Source of the DNA: Bin55 sp965203735 | Lineage (GTDB): Bacteria; Pseudomonadota; Gammaproteobacteria; Pseudomonadales; Azotimanducaceae | DNA: 64,000 nt | Assembly (NCBI GenBank): GCA_965203735.1 | Contig: OZ241909.1 | Span: 3,609,456-3,673,455 of the forward strand | Reading direction: 5' to 3' | In this document: in pieces, positions 44,527 through 53,389 of the stretch | Numbering within the stretch: the first letter of the stretch is position 1 | Layout of the letters: every line of letters begins with the position of its first letter | Position numbers and translations under genes: made by a program | The notes under the pieces: generated by a model | What the model was told of the DNA's origin: nothing | Databases searched by the model: none | Seen by the model: only the letters and a program-made list of their open reading frames with translations

Positions 44527-46719
44527 ATGAGTGAAGAAAGCAAATGCCCGGTCGCACATGGCTTAGGTAAGAAAGCTGCGAGCGACGGTACGACAAATCG
44601 AGACTGGTGGCCAAACCAACTCAATATCAACGTGTTGCACCAACATTCGTCCGAATCCAAACCCACAAATGGGTTCGATTACGCAGAAGAATTCGCGAAG
44701 CTTGACTATCAAGCCTTGAAGGATGATCTTTTTGAGCTTATGACCACATCACAGGATTGGTGGCCGGCAGACTACGGTCATTATGGACCGCTGTTTATTC
44801 GTATGGCTTGGCATGCGGCGGGAACCTATCGCATCGGCGACGGACGCGGAGGAGCAGGAACTGGAAACTTGCGCTTCCCACCTATCAACAGTTGGCCGGA
44901 CAATGGAAACCTCGACAAAGCAGTTCGATTGCTGTGGCCCATAAAGCAGAAATACGGCAAGCAGATTTCATGGGGCGATCTACTTATTTTGACTGGCAAT
45001 TGCGCGTTGGAGTCCATGGGATTCAAGACGTTTGGATTCGGTGGCGGACGAGAAGATGTATGGCAGTCCGAGGAAGACATTTACTGGGGTTCCGAGACCG
45101 AGTGGCTTGGCGACAATCGCTATACAGGCGTGCGCGACCTAGAAAAACCTCTCGGCGCTGTTCAAATGGGACTGATCTATGTCAATCCCCAAGGTCCGAA
45201 CGGGAATCCCGACCCGGTTGCCTCCGGAGTCGATATACGTGAGACATTCGCTCGTATGGCGATGAATGACGAGGAGACTGTAGCGCTCACTGCCGGCGGT
45301 CATACGTTTGGAAAGTGTCACGGGGCAGCTCTTGAATCGAATGTAGCTTCGGAACCTGAAGGTGCTCCCGTCGAACAACAAGGCCTCGGATGGAAGAACA
45401 GCAATGGATCAGGAGTTGCTGGTGATGCCATAACAAGTGGACTGGAAGGCGCGTGGACCAATAATCCGACGACATGGGACAACGGATATTTTGACAATCT
45501 GTTCGGCTATGAGTGGGAACTGACCAAGAGCCCCGCGGGAGCGCACCAGTGGATACCGCAGAATGGTGCAGCTGCTGATGCCGTACCGGATGCGCATGAT
45601 CCTGAAGTACGACACGCACCGATCATGACCACCGCCGATATGGCAATGAGAACGGATTCGATTTACGAACCGATTTCGAGACGTTTCCATGAAAATCCCG
45701 AAGAGTTTGCGGATGCGTTCGCACGTGCTTGGTTCAAGCTAACTCATCGTGACATGGGTCCGCGAGTTCGATACCTCGGTCCGGAAGTACCCGCCGAAGA
45801 ATTGATTTGGCAAGATCCGGTTCCAGCAGTCAATCATGAGTTGGTTGATGAACAAGACGTAGCATCGCTAAAGGCTAAGATCCTGAATTCAGGACTCTCA
45901 ACGTCGAAACTCGTTGCGACTGCGTGGGCATCGGCGTCCACGTTCCGTGGATCTGATAAGCGCGGTGGCGCGAATGGCGCGCGTGTTGGTCTCGAACCCC
46001 AAAAAGATTGGGAAGTAAACGATCCTTCTCAATTGGCAGCTGTTCTAGGCACACTTGAAGGAATACAACGGGAATTCAATGACTCGGCATCTGGCGGTAA
46101 AGCCATTTCACTTGCGGACCTTATCGTATTGGCGGGATGTGCAGGAGTTGAGCAAGCTGCTAAGGTCGCAGGTCATGACATTGTCGTACCGTTTACACCT
46201 GGTCGGACGGACGCTTCGGCCGAACAAACCGACTCTGATTCATTTGCAATACTTGAACCGCGGGCGGATGGATTCCGAAATTACTTCCAAGAGGGGCACA
46301 TCGCTTCGCAAGAGCAATTGTTGATCGACCGTGCCCAACTGCTGACAATCTCTGCGCCTGAATTGACAGTGCTGATTGGCGGACTGAGAGTAATGAACGT
46401 CAATTCGGGTGGTTCCCAGAACGGTGTCTTCACCAAACGGCCAGGCGTTCTTTCCAATGACTTTTTCGTGAACTTGCTCGATATGAGCACGGATTGGGTT
46501 CCGACCTCCGATGCATGTGAGTTGTTTGAGGGCCGTGACCGCTCCACAGGTGAAGTCAAGTGGACGGGGACACGCGTAGACCTCATCTTCGGTTCGAACT
46601 CGCAGCTGCGTGCGCTTTCCGAATACTACGGCTGCTCCGATTCGGAGCAGCAGTTTGTGCAGGACTTTGTCGCTGCATGGAACAAAGTCATGAATCTAGA
46701 CAGGTTCGATATCGCCTAA
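44527..46719 (+). CDS. katG: Catalase-peroxidase KatG
   Basis: A haem enzyme that removes hydrogen peroxide by catalase and peroxidase activity. The 730-residue length is standard. The distal active site RMAWHAAGTYR, the LIYVNPQGPNG segment with the tyrosine of the Met-Tyr-Trp adduct, and the proximal haem ligand region TAGGHTFGKCHG are all present. The second, non-haem half (about 430-730) is complete. A GAG-type ribosome site precedes the ATG. A rho-independent terminator follows at 46737. Confidence 0.98.
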   Translation: MSEESKCPVAHGLGKKAASDGTTNRDWWPNQLNINVLHQHSSESKPTNGFDYAEEFAKLDYQALKDDLFELMTTSQDWWPADYGHYGPLFIRMAWHAAGTYRIGDGRGGAGTGNLRFPPINSWPDNGNLDKAVRLLWPIKQKYGKQISWGDLLILTGNCALESMGFKTFGFGGGREDVWQSEEDIYWGSETEWLGDNRYTGVRDLEKPLGAVQMGLIYVNPQGPNGNPDPVASGVDIRETFARMAMNDEETVALTAGGHTFGKCHGAALESNVASEPEGAPVEQQGLGWKNSNGSGVAGDAITSGLEGAWTNNPTTWDNGYFDNLFGYEWELTKSPAGAHQWIPQNGAAADAVPDAHDPEVRHAPIMTTADMAMRTDSIYEPISRRFHENPEEFADAFARAWFKLTHRDMGPRVRYLGPEVPAEELIWQDPVPAVNHELVDEQDVASLKAKILNSGLSTSKLVATAWASASTFRGSDKRGGANGARVGLEPQKDWEVNDPSQLAAVLGTLEGIQREFNDSASGGKAISLADLIVLAGCAGVEQAAKVAGHDIVVPFTPGRTDASAEQTDSDSFAILEPRADGFRNYFQEGHIASQEQLLIDRAQLLTISAPELTVLIGGLRVMNVNSGGSQNGVFTKRPGVLSNDFFVNLLDMSTDWVPTSDACELFEGRDRSTGEVKWTGTRVDLIFGSNSQLRALSEYYGCSDSEQQFVQDFVAAWNKVMNLDRFDIA

Positions 46720-46977
46720 TCCCGTCATGACAATCCGCGTCTCGTGCTTCTGCGAGACGCCTTTTGTATTTTCAATCTCTAGTGTGTAACCGGCACGCTG
46801 CAGGACGGTACACCAGAAATTTGATCGTGGTTTCGATGCTTGCTGGAGTTCATCGAGGAACTGCAGAAGATCCACTAATGGAATGCGACCTCGATCAAGC
46901 GAGCCAACTCCGTCTTTTGTGAGCACAATTCGGGAATTGCTGTCACTACAAACTACGTCGTTAAACTGCTTCACCAA
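46696..46977 (-). CDS. Doubtful 93-residue frame downstream of katG
   Basis: An open frame opposite to katG, overlapping its last 24 bases. The middle reads LVDLLQFLDELQQASKPRSN, which looks protein-like, but the last 20 residues are encoded by the katG terminator hairpin, so the natural end may be wrong. I do not recognise a family. Kept as a weak candidate. Confidence 0.3.
   Translation of the reverse strand: MVKQFNDVVCSDSNSRIVLTKDGVGSLDRGRIPLVDLLQFLDELQQASKPRSNFWCTVLQRAGYTLEIENTKGVSQKHETRIVMTGLGDIEPV
46737..46772 (+). terminator. Rho-independent terminator of katG
   Basis: Stem GCGTCTCG / CGAGACGC with an eight-base loop, followed by CTTTTGTATTTT, 18 bases after the katG stop. Confidence 0.85.
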
Positions 46978-47030
46978 GGTAGCGTTAAGATTGCTAACTG
47001 TTCAGTTGCTTGGTCATTGAAGAACGCTAG

Positions 47031-48164
47031 ATGCCCCTTGACGATCACTGCCGTTCCTGGATAACCCAATGGGACGCGTCAGATCAGCACCGAACCGGTA
47101 CCGCGGGCGATAGGCGCACATCCGATTGGTTGCTCAAGGAAGCCTCACGCTTGGGAGCAAAGGCGAAACTGTATGAATTTCCCTTCATCCGAAAGGACGT
47201 ACACACCGCGCTCCTAAAGACAACTCACAAGAACTACGATGGGTTTCCCATGTTTGACGGAGGAACCACGTTGGATCGAGACAGCTCTGGAGTAATGAGC
47301 ACCACTTCCGACAAGGATTCCATTCTTGTGTTGGACGAGTTCAATTCGGACACTTCGCTCGAGAGTGCACGACGAAGTCAAGAGTTGAAAGGCGTTGTAG
47401 TTGTCTCGAATTTGCGCATACCTGGACTCGCTCTACTCAACGCCGACAGTTACGGGCGACCATACGGTCCTCCCGTCCTGCAACTACCTTCGGAGTTTAG
47501 GCGGGAGCTACTCGATGCCGCGGATTCAAACCAACATGCGTCCCTTTCAATTGTTCTAGACGATCAAAGCACGGATGCATCGAATGTCGAAGCAACAATT
47601 CGTGGCACTAGAACCGACCTCGCTCCAGTAGTAATCATGACGCCCAAGAGCTCTTGGTACACCAGTACGGCCGAGAGAATTGGCGGGATTGTCTGCTGGC
47701 TCGAATGCATTCGCCATTTTGTCGAGCATCCGCCAACCCGCGACGTAATTTTCACAGCCAACACTGGTCATGAACTTGGTCACGTTGGTTTAGCTAGCTT
47801 CTTGGAAACCAGTCCTCAACTAACTAAGGGTGCCCACCTATGGGTTCACTTTGGAGCCAATTTTGGTGCGACTGATTCCAACGTACGACTTCAGTCGTCT
47901 TCGGAGAACCACTTGAGCACAATGCGTTCCATATTGCGGAAGCACAATGTATCTGTGAGCAGCGAAGCCAATCCGGGCTTTAGACCGGGCGGAGAAGCGC
48001 GAAACATTTTTGATGGCGGAGGAGAATATGCCTCAATCCTAGGTTCCAATAGACTGTTCCACCACCCCAACGATCGATTCAACACAAACGTTGATCTGCC
48101 ACGACTACTCTGTATTCGATCAGCCATGCTCGAGTGTGTTCAACATTGGGCTACGAGTGTTTGA
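47031..48164 (+). CDS. M28-like peptidase-fold protein with HELGH motif
   Basis: A 377-residue protein resembling M28 aminopeptidases in overall plan: a PA-like insert around 90-195, then VEATIRGTRTDLAPVVIM where the catalytic core begins, TANTGHELGHVGLASFLE near 243-260 and a late HHPNDRFN. Classical M28 H-x-D and DNxxG zinc motifs are replaced here (TPKSSW and ERIGG), but HELGH at 247-251 forms an HExxH pattern. It may bind metal differently or be a pseudo-enzyme. No signal peptide. Its 3' end overlaps the start region of the pseudouridine synthase gene. Confidence 0.7.
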   Translation: MPLDDHCRSWITQWDASDQHRTGTAGDRRTSDWLLKEASRLGAKAKLYEFPFIRKDVHTALLKTTHKNYDGFPMFDGGTTLDRDSSGVMSTTSDKDSILVLDEFNSDTSLESARRSQELKGVVVVSNLRIPGLALLNADSYGRPYGPPVLQLPSEFRRELLDAADSNQHASLSIVLDDQSTDASNVEATIRGTRTDLAPVVIMTPKSSWYTSTAERIGGIVCWLECIRHFVEHPPTRDVIFTANTGHELGHVGLASFLETSPQLTKGAHLWVHFGANFGATDSNVRLQSSSENHLSTMRSILRKHNVSVSSEANPGFRPGGEARNIFDGGGEYASILGSNRLFHHPNDRFNTNVDLPRLLCIRSAMLECVQHWATSV

Positions 48165-48828
48165 AATCCTCTTTCAAGACGAGAATTGTTTGGTCATCGA
48201 AAAGCCCAGCGGGATTAGTGTCTTACGAGACCGAGATGGGTCACCTAATGTCTTCGACACAATTCGTGAGGAATTCCGCGAAGCAAAGCTCGTACACCGT
48301 CTGGACAAGGGAACCAGTGGCGTGATGGTAGTTGCCCTCACAAAGCAATTCCAAGCGTTCGCATCCCGACAGTTTGCTAAGAGGCACATTCGAAAGTTTT
48401 ACATTGCCGTGATTTCCGGCCACGTTGCAAAGGGTCGAACTCTGACCGTAGACTTACCGTTAAACCCTGGTCGCAAGGGCCGATATCGTGTTGCTGGATT
48501 ACGAGAGGAGATTCGCACTCAACGCGAAGGATGGTCTATAGATTCCAGTGACGGCCATCCAAGCACTACACGGGTCCGAGCTCTGGAATTAGGTCGAAAT
48601 CGAACCTCGGTAATGCTTCAACCTTTGTCGGGTCGCACACATCAGCTTCGTGTACATATGGCGTGGATCGGTCACTCCATAGTCGGAGATGGACTCTATG
48701 GTGTACCTAAGTCATCGGAACAATCATGGAAGCGGTTGCTGTTGCATAGCACACGAGTGTGTATAGATTCGAAATACTCGTTTACCAGCAGACCACCCAA
48801 GGAATTTCAAGAGGCGTTGAGGCTCTAG
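48136..48828 (+). CDS. RluA-family pseudouridine synthase
   Basis: Isomerises uridine to pseudouridine in rRNA or tRNA. The catalytic motif HRLDKGTSG, with the nucleophile Asp, and the later RTHQLRVHMAWIGHSIVGD define the RluA family. No S4 RNA-binding domain is present, so it is a compact RluA/TruC-like member of about 230 residues. The start is uncertain: I use GTG at 48136, inside the end of the preceding gene; GTG at 48157 is the alternative, and ATG at 48091 would overlap the M28-like gene further. The target site cannot be named. Ends in TAG. Confidence 0.88.
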   Translation: MFNIGLRVFEILFQDENCLVIEKPSGISVLRDRDGSPNVFDTIREEFREAKLVHRLDKGTSGVMVVALTKQFQAFASRQFAKRHIRKFYIAVISGHVAKGRTLTVDLPLNPGRKGRYRVAGLREEIRTQREGWSIDSSDGHPSTTRVRALELGRNRTSVMLQPLSGRTHQLRVHMAWIGHSIVGDGLYGVPKSSEQSWKRLLLHSTRVCIDSKYSFTSRPPKEFQEALRL

Positions 48829-48853
48829 AACTAGCCTGTGACAGCGAATCGCG

Positions 48854-49318
48854 CTAGATTGGATCGCTTCGGGAAGTTAATTTTCGAGCGAGTGCAAATC
48901 CGGCAATGGCCAAACCAGGAGACCGCGTAAGTGCGAGTGTAGCCGCCGCAACTCCACCACTGATCAGAAACGATACTAGCTGAGGACTTCGACCTCTTCC
49001 AGTTGTGGCTCGAGAGATCGTGTGTTCGCAGTTGTTCGTGAACAGGTTGTAGTTTCTATCCGAATCTTCTCGGCTGTAACGCAAAGCCTCCAAGTGTTCC
49101 AAAGAATCCATTTCGTGCACGAACATGCGTTTGTTCTTTCGAAATTCGTTCATCGAAGAGACGTGCTCGCCCTGGAACGGTGTGTTGTGGAACACTTGAC
49201 CATCTTCAAGCACGATTCCGCGATGCATAACAAGGCCTTTACGACGCGACACAACATCGCCGGGTCTATATTCCATACGAACCTCAGATGTGATCAAGAA
49301 CTCTTTACCAAACGTCAC
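48854..49318 (-). CDS. LRAT-like (NlpC/P60 superfamily) protein
   Basis: A 154-residue protein with the LRAT domain. An N-terminal GDVVSRRKGLVMHRGIVLE carries the catalytic His; a second His follows in VFHNTPF; and NLFTNNCEHT carries the catalytic Cys. Two short hydrophobic stretches near the C-terminus (LVSFLISGGVAAATLAL, then GLAIAGFALAR) suggest membrane attachment. In animals this family transfers acyl chains from phospholipids; bacterial members are little studied and may act on lipids or peptides. Converges with the pseudouridine synthase gene. Ends in TAG. Confidence 0.85.
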   Translation of the reverse strand: MTFGKEFLITSEVRMEYRPGDVVSRRKGLVMHRGIVLEDGQVFHNTPFQGEHVSSMNEFRKNKRMFVHEMDSLEHLEALRYSREDSDRNYNLFTNNCEHTISRATTGRGRSPQLVSFLISGGVAAATLALTRSPGLAIAGFALARKLTSRSDPI

Positions 49319-49376
49319 CTATGAATGTAGCACAAACTGTGCCAACTCATCGCTAAATTAAATGGACAGACCTTAA

Positions 49377-49739
49377 CTATTCAGGTTCATTCTCATCGGG
49401 ATCATCTTCGACTGCCTTGAGCATAAAGTCGATTGCGTCTTCCAGTTCTTCATCGGTACAACCTGTGCACGCGCCTTTTTTTGGCATTGCTGGTGGGATA
49501 CCCTCTATGGTGTTGGTCAAGAGAGTTTCCCTACCTTTCTCGATTCGCGGTGCCCAAGCTTCTTTGTCTCCGAAGAGGGGTGAACCGGCTACCCCACCCT
49601 GGTGGCAGGTGCGACAATACTTCCGATAGATTTTCTGTCCTGGATGTTCCTCAGTCTGAGCCGGAGTTCCTCCGCCACCACCACAACCGGCAAGGAAGCA
49701 GCCTAGGAAGAAAAAGAGACTTATGCTTCGGGCGTGCAT
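49377..49739 (-). CDS. Cytochrome c5-like lipoprotein
   Basis: A 120-residue exported class I cytochrome c. A lipoprotein signal peptide ends in the lipobox FLAGC, followed by a Gly-rich linker. The haem-binding motif CRTCH lies near residue 42 and the axial Met is probably in PPAMPKKG. A pair of further cysteines (ACTGC) after it is typical of cytochrome c5. The C-terminus is acidic. It probably shuttles electrons in the periplasm while anchored to a membrane by lipid. Confidence 0.9.
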   Translation of the reverse strand: MHARSISLFFFLGCFLAGCGGGGGTPAQTEEHPGQKIYRKYCRTCHQGGVAGSPLFGDKEAWAPRIEKGRETLLTNTIEGIPPAMPKKGACTGCTDEELEDAIDFMLKAVEDDPDENEPE

Positions 49740-49936
49740 ATGCTTAGATCTCTACTTCAATCTCGTGCATGGCGTTAACAACCTGAGCATTTTAGGAACC
49801 AGAATGCTTGAACTGCCTTCACACTCCCCTCTTGCTACGATATGCACCTGTGAGATCGTATTGTCACGGTTGAGTCAAGCTTCAAATCGTCTCATATCAC
49901 TCACAAACCAATTCAACAAATGCCATAAAGCTTCCC

Positions 49937-51298
49937 ATGCCTGACTATCGTGTAGCAGACATTTCGTTAGCCGATTTCGGTAATCGAGAGATTGACCTAG
50001 CTGAAGCGGAAATGCCCGCTCTCATGGCTTTAAGGAGCAAATATGCCGAAGAGCAGCCGTTGAAAGGTGCCAAGATTATCGGCTGCATTCACATGACGAT
50101 TCAAACCGCGGTTCTTATTCGTACCTTGCGTGCACTAGGAGCGGATGTGCGCTGGTCGTCATGCAACATCTTTTCCACTCAGGATCATGCGGCCGCCGCG
50201 ATGGCCGCAGACGGTGTGCCTGTCTTCGCATGGAAGGGAGAGACAGAAGAAGAATACGAGTGGTGCATTGAACAAACCGTATTGATCAATGGAGAACCTT
50301 GGGAAGCGAATGTACTTCTTGACGATGGAGGAGACCTAACTCAACTAATTCACGAGCGATATCCCAGAATGCTGGATCGAATTCACGGTATTAGCGAAGA
50401 AACCACAACTGGCGTGCATCGACTACGAGAAATGTTGGACGACGGGTCACTAAGAGTTCCCGCGATTGATGTCAACGCGTCAATCACAAAGAGCAAAAAT
50501 GACAACCGCTACGGATGTCGACACAGTCTCAACGATGCCGTCAAGCGCGCAACGGATGTCTTGCTATCTGGTAAGAAGGCTCTGGTGATCGGATACGGTG
50601 ACGTTGGCAAAGGTTCAACGGCAAGCCTTCGCGCAGAATCCATGATCGTACGTGTTGTGGAAATCGATCCAATTTGCGCCATGCAGGCATGCATGGACGG
50701 ATACGAGGTAGTTTCACCCTACAAAGGAGGGCAGAACACCGGATGTGTAGAAGATATCAACGAACGTGTGTTAGCGGAAACAGACTTACTTGTGACGTGT
50801 ACGGGCAACACCAACGTTTGCGATAGTGCAATGCTGCAACGTCTGAAGCCCGGCTGCATTGTTTGCAATATTGGTCACTTCGACAACGAAATCGACACGC
50901 ACTACATGCGAAAGCACTGGCGTTGGAACGAAGTGAAAGAGCAAGTTCACCAGGTCTACAGGAGTGAGAAACCTGGTGACTACTTGATTCTTTTGTCCGA
51001 AGGAAGGCTTGTCAATCTGGGCAATGCGATGGGTCATCCTTCTCGTGTTATGGACGGATCGTTTGCCAACCAAGTACTAGCTCAGATGTACCTCTATGAG
51101 CAACGATGGGCTGATCAGCCCGAGAATCAGCGACCACCTGTGAGCATTGAAGTGATGCCACGAAAACAAGATGAGGAAGTAGCCCAACTCATGGTTGAAG
51201 GGTTCGGTGGCACGGTTACGCGTCTCACCGACGAACAAGCGGATTACATATCAGTCAGCAGAGACGGACCATTCAAGTCTAAGGACTACCATTTCTAG
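49937..51298 (+). CDS. ahcY: S-adenosylhomocysteine hydrolase
   Basis: Splits S-adenosylhomocysteine to adenosine and homocysteine, relieving product inhibition of methyltransferases. The 453-residue protein has CNIFSTQDHAAAAM, the NAD-binding GYGDVGKGS, the substrate motif ASITKSKNDNRYG and the C-terminal KSKDYHF. I saw no SAH riboswitch in the upstream 200 bases. It may support the sterol methyltransferases functionally, but ahcY is a core gene anyway. Confidence 0.97.
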   Translation: MPDYRVADISLADFGNREIDLAEAEMPALMALRSKYAEEQPLKGAKIIGCIHMTIQTAVLIRTLRALGADVRWSSCNIFSTQDHAAAAMAADGVPVFAWKGETEEEYEWCIEQTVLINGEPWEANVLLDDGGDLTQLIHERYPRMLDRIHGISEETTTGVHRLREMLDDGSLRVPAIDVNASITKSKNDNRYGCRHSLNDAVKRATDVLLSGKKALVIGYGDVGKGSTASLRAESMIVRVVEIDPICAMQACMDGYEVVSPYKGGQNTGCVEDINERVLAETDLLVTCTGNTNVCDSAMLQRLKPGCIVCNIGHFDNEIDTHYMRKHWRWNEVKEQVHQVYRSEKPGDYLILLSEGRLVNLGNAMGHPSRVMDGSFANQVLAQMYLYEQRWADQPENQRPPVSIEVMPRKQDEEVAQLMVEGFGGTVTRLTDEQADYISVSRDGPFKSKDYHF

Positions 51299-51437
51299 GT
51301 TGCTAAGTGCGCACCAACTCGGTGAGCCAAGACACGAGGTTGGGCTACAGCCTTGTCCTAAATATCCATGTAGAACTCAAACCCTTCCTTACGGACTTTA
51401 AGTTAGACTCTGTTAAGTTACGTTTCGGAGATAAGTC

Positions 51438-52544
51438 ATGGAAACCCGTGCGGCTGTCGCTTACCGCGCCGATGAGCCCCTTGAGATCACAAGTGTTGAG
51501 CTCGCCGGTCCACAAGAAGGGGAAGTTCTTGTAGAGATACACGCTACAGGTGTGTGCCATACCGATGCATACACGCTTTCCGGAAGTGACCCTGAGGGCC
51601 TCTTTCCATCGATACTCGGTCATGAGGGCGCAGGCGTGGTTGTGGAGGTTGGACCTGGCGTTCAAAGCGTAAGTGTCGGCGACCACGTGATTCCCCTCTA
51701 CACTCCAGAGTGCCGACAGTGCAAGTTCTGTCGGTCTGGTAAGACAAATCTCTGTCAAGCGATTAGAGAGACTCAAGGACAAGGCGTCATGCCCGATGGA
51801 ACTTCTCGTTTCTCGGCCGGTGGAGAGACCCTCTTTCACTATATGGGTACTTCGACGTTCTCCAACTTCACTGTTTTGCCGGAGATTGCCGTCGCCAAAA
51901 TTCGCGAAGACGCACCCTTCGACAAGGTTTGCTACATAGGTTGCGGTGTAACAACAGGCTTGGGCGCAGTCATGAACACCGCGAAGGTTGAGCCCGGATC
52001 CAATGTCGCAGTGTTTGGACTGGGCGGAATTGGGCTCAACGTGATTCAAGGAGCGAGAATTGTCGGAGCCGATCGAATCATAGGCGTCGATATCAACGCG
52101 GCAAAACAACCGTTGGCAGAAAAATTTGGCATGACCGACTTCATAAATCCAGAAAGCTCGGCGGATGTTGTCGCAGAGATCGTCGACATGACTGACGGCG
52201 GCGTCGACTATTCGTTTGAGTGTATCGGCAACGTCGAAGTCATGCGACAAGCATTGGAGTGTTGCCACAAAGGATGGGGAGAGAGCGTGATTATTGGCGT
52301 TGCTGGCGCTGGACAAGAAATCAGTACCAGACCATTTCAACTAGTGACTGGCCGAGTCTGGCGTGGTACCGCATTCGGCGGGGCGAAGGGTCGTACCGAA
52401 GTCCCAAAGATCGTTGATTGGTACATGAATGGGAAGATCAATATTGACGACTTGATCACCCATACGATGCCTCTAGGAGAGATTAACGAGGCATTTGATC
52501 TCATGCACTCAGGAGAATCGATCCGTTCAGTAGTTACGTTCTAG
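51438..52544 (+). CDS. frmA: S-(hydroxymethyl)glutathione dehydrogenase (class III alcohol dehydrogenase)
   Basis: Glutathione-dependent formaldehyde dehydrogenase, also an S-nitrosoglutathione reductase. The 368-residue zinc enzyme has the catalytic zinc residues in ATGVCHTDAYTLSG and GHEGAGVVVEVG, the structural zinc cysteines in CRQCKFCRSGKTNLC, and the NAD site FGLGGIGLNVIQGA. GGAG precedes the ATG. It is alone here, 140 bases after ahcY, with no S-formylglutathione hydrolase gene next to it. Confidence 0.96.
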   Translation: METRAAVAYRADEPLEITSVELAGPQEGEVLVEIHATGVCHTDAYTLSGSDPEGLFPSILGHEGAGVVVEVGPGVQSVSVGDHVIPLYTPECRQCKFCRSGKTNLCQAIRETQGQGVMPDGTSRFSAGGETLFHYMGTSTFSNFTVLPEIAVAKIREDAPFDKVCYIGCGVTTGLGAVMNTAKVEPGSNVAVFGLGGIGLNVIQGARIVGADRIIGVDINAAKQPLAEKFGMTDFINPESSADVVAEIVDMTDGGVDYSFECIGNVEVMRQALECCHKGWGESVIIGVAGAGQEISTRPFQLVTGRVWRGTAFGGAKGRTEVPKIVDWYMNGKINIDDLITHTMPLGEINEAFDLMHSGESIRSVVTF

Positions 52545-52721
52545 TGAAGTGCTTGACCTCTGTGAGTCTTGACTCAAACGGGGAACTTTAGGAGAACAAA
52601 CGGTCGAACCCTAAGCAGGTAGGCCAGAACTAGCCTGTTCGTACATTCAACCGTTAGGAGATAATTGTCTTCTTGACGTAGGTATTACTCCGTGCAAAGC
52701 TGTACGGATGGGAGGAAAAAC

Positions 52722-53279
52722 ATGAAGAAATTTCTTACAGCTGTCTTGTCGTTCATCGTCCTTTTTGCACTGACTGTTCCCGCTGTTTCCCAACAAGCTC
52801 AACGAGTAGGAGCACCGAGCATGTCGTCCGATCAAATGATGGAACGTCTCAAGCAGGGCATGGAGGAACGATTCGACGAGATGGATGAAGACGAGGATGG
52901 CTCGTTATCCATAGAAGAGTTCAAGAAAATGAACACTCAAGAACGAGTCAGCTCACGCACTGGAAGCACTACACGTCAAAGAACCGGGACGAGCAGCACA
53001 ACCTCTACCCGTGCGTCCACTTCACGAACTTCAGGTTCGACGCAACGTACACCAGCAATGGACGAAGAAGCCAAACGCGAACGAGAAAAGGAACTTGAAG
53101 CGCAGTTCGAAAAATTCGACGAAAACGAGGATGGAAAGCTCACTAAAGAGGAATATCTAGAAGCCGAAGAGAAGTCAATGCGCGAGAGAATGGAACAACG
53201 TGCTCAACAGCAAAGAGGTGGAGGAGAGCGTCAAGGTCAAAGGCAAGGTCGTTCCATGCCTTCACAACGAGGACCATAG
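52722..53279 (+). CDS. Secreted EF-hand protein
   Basis: About 185 residues from the ATG at 52722, which has GGAGG upstream and begins a signal peptide (MKKFLTAVLSFIVLFALTVP, ending near AVS). Two calcium-binding EF-hand loops are seen, DEDEDGSLSIEEF and DENEDGKLTKEEY, separated by a Ser/Thr/Arg-rich linker of about 45 residues. The tail is rich in Arg, Gln and Glu. Probably a periplasmic or secreted calcium-responsive protein of unknown role. Confidence 0.88.
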   Translation: MKKFLTAVLSFIVLFALTVPAVSQQAQRVGAPSMSSDQMMERLKQGMEERFDEMDEDEDGSLSIEEFKKMNTQERVSSRTGSTTRQRTGTSSTTSTRASTSRTSGSTQRTPAMDEEAKREREKELEAQFEKFDENEDGKLTKEEYLEAEEKSMRERMEQRAQQQRGGGERQGQRQGRSMPSQRGP

Positions 53280-53330
53280 CGGATCCTCACCAGATGGACA
53301 ATCCAGTCTAACTACCAATCCTCGAGGTAA

Positions 53331-53370
53331 AGGGTTGCACGAATACACTAACTCGTGCAACCCTTTTTTC
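53331..53370 (+). terminator. Rho-independent terminator after the EF-hand gene
   Basis: Stem GGGTTGCACGA / TCGTGCAACCC, 11 bp, with a ten-base loop, followed by TTTTTT. It separates the EF-hand gene from the amidohydrolase gene that starts 20 bases later. Confidence 0.92.
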
Positions 53371-53389
53371 TATATATACAAGGCTACAA

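Noticed and set aside
49740..49936. SAH riboswitch upstream of ahcY
   Set aside because: I could not find the conserved core or pairing pattern of that riboswitch.
51345..52340. A 331-residue open frame on the strand opposite frmA
   Set aside because: It is fully antisense to a certain alcohol dehydrogenase gene, has no recognisable domain, and arises from the codon bias of that gene.
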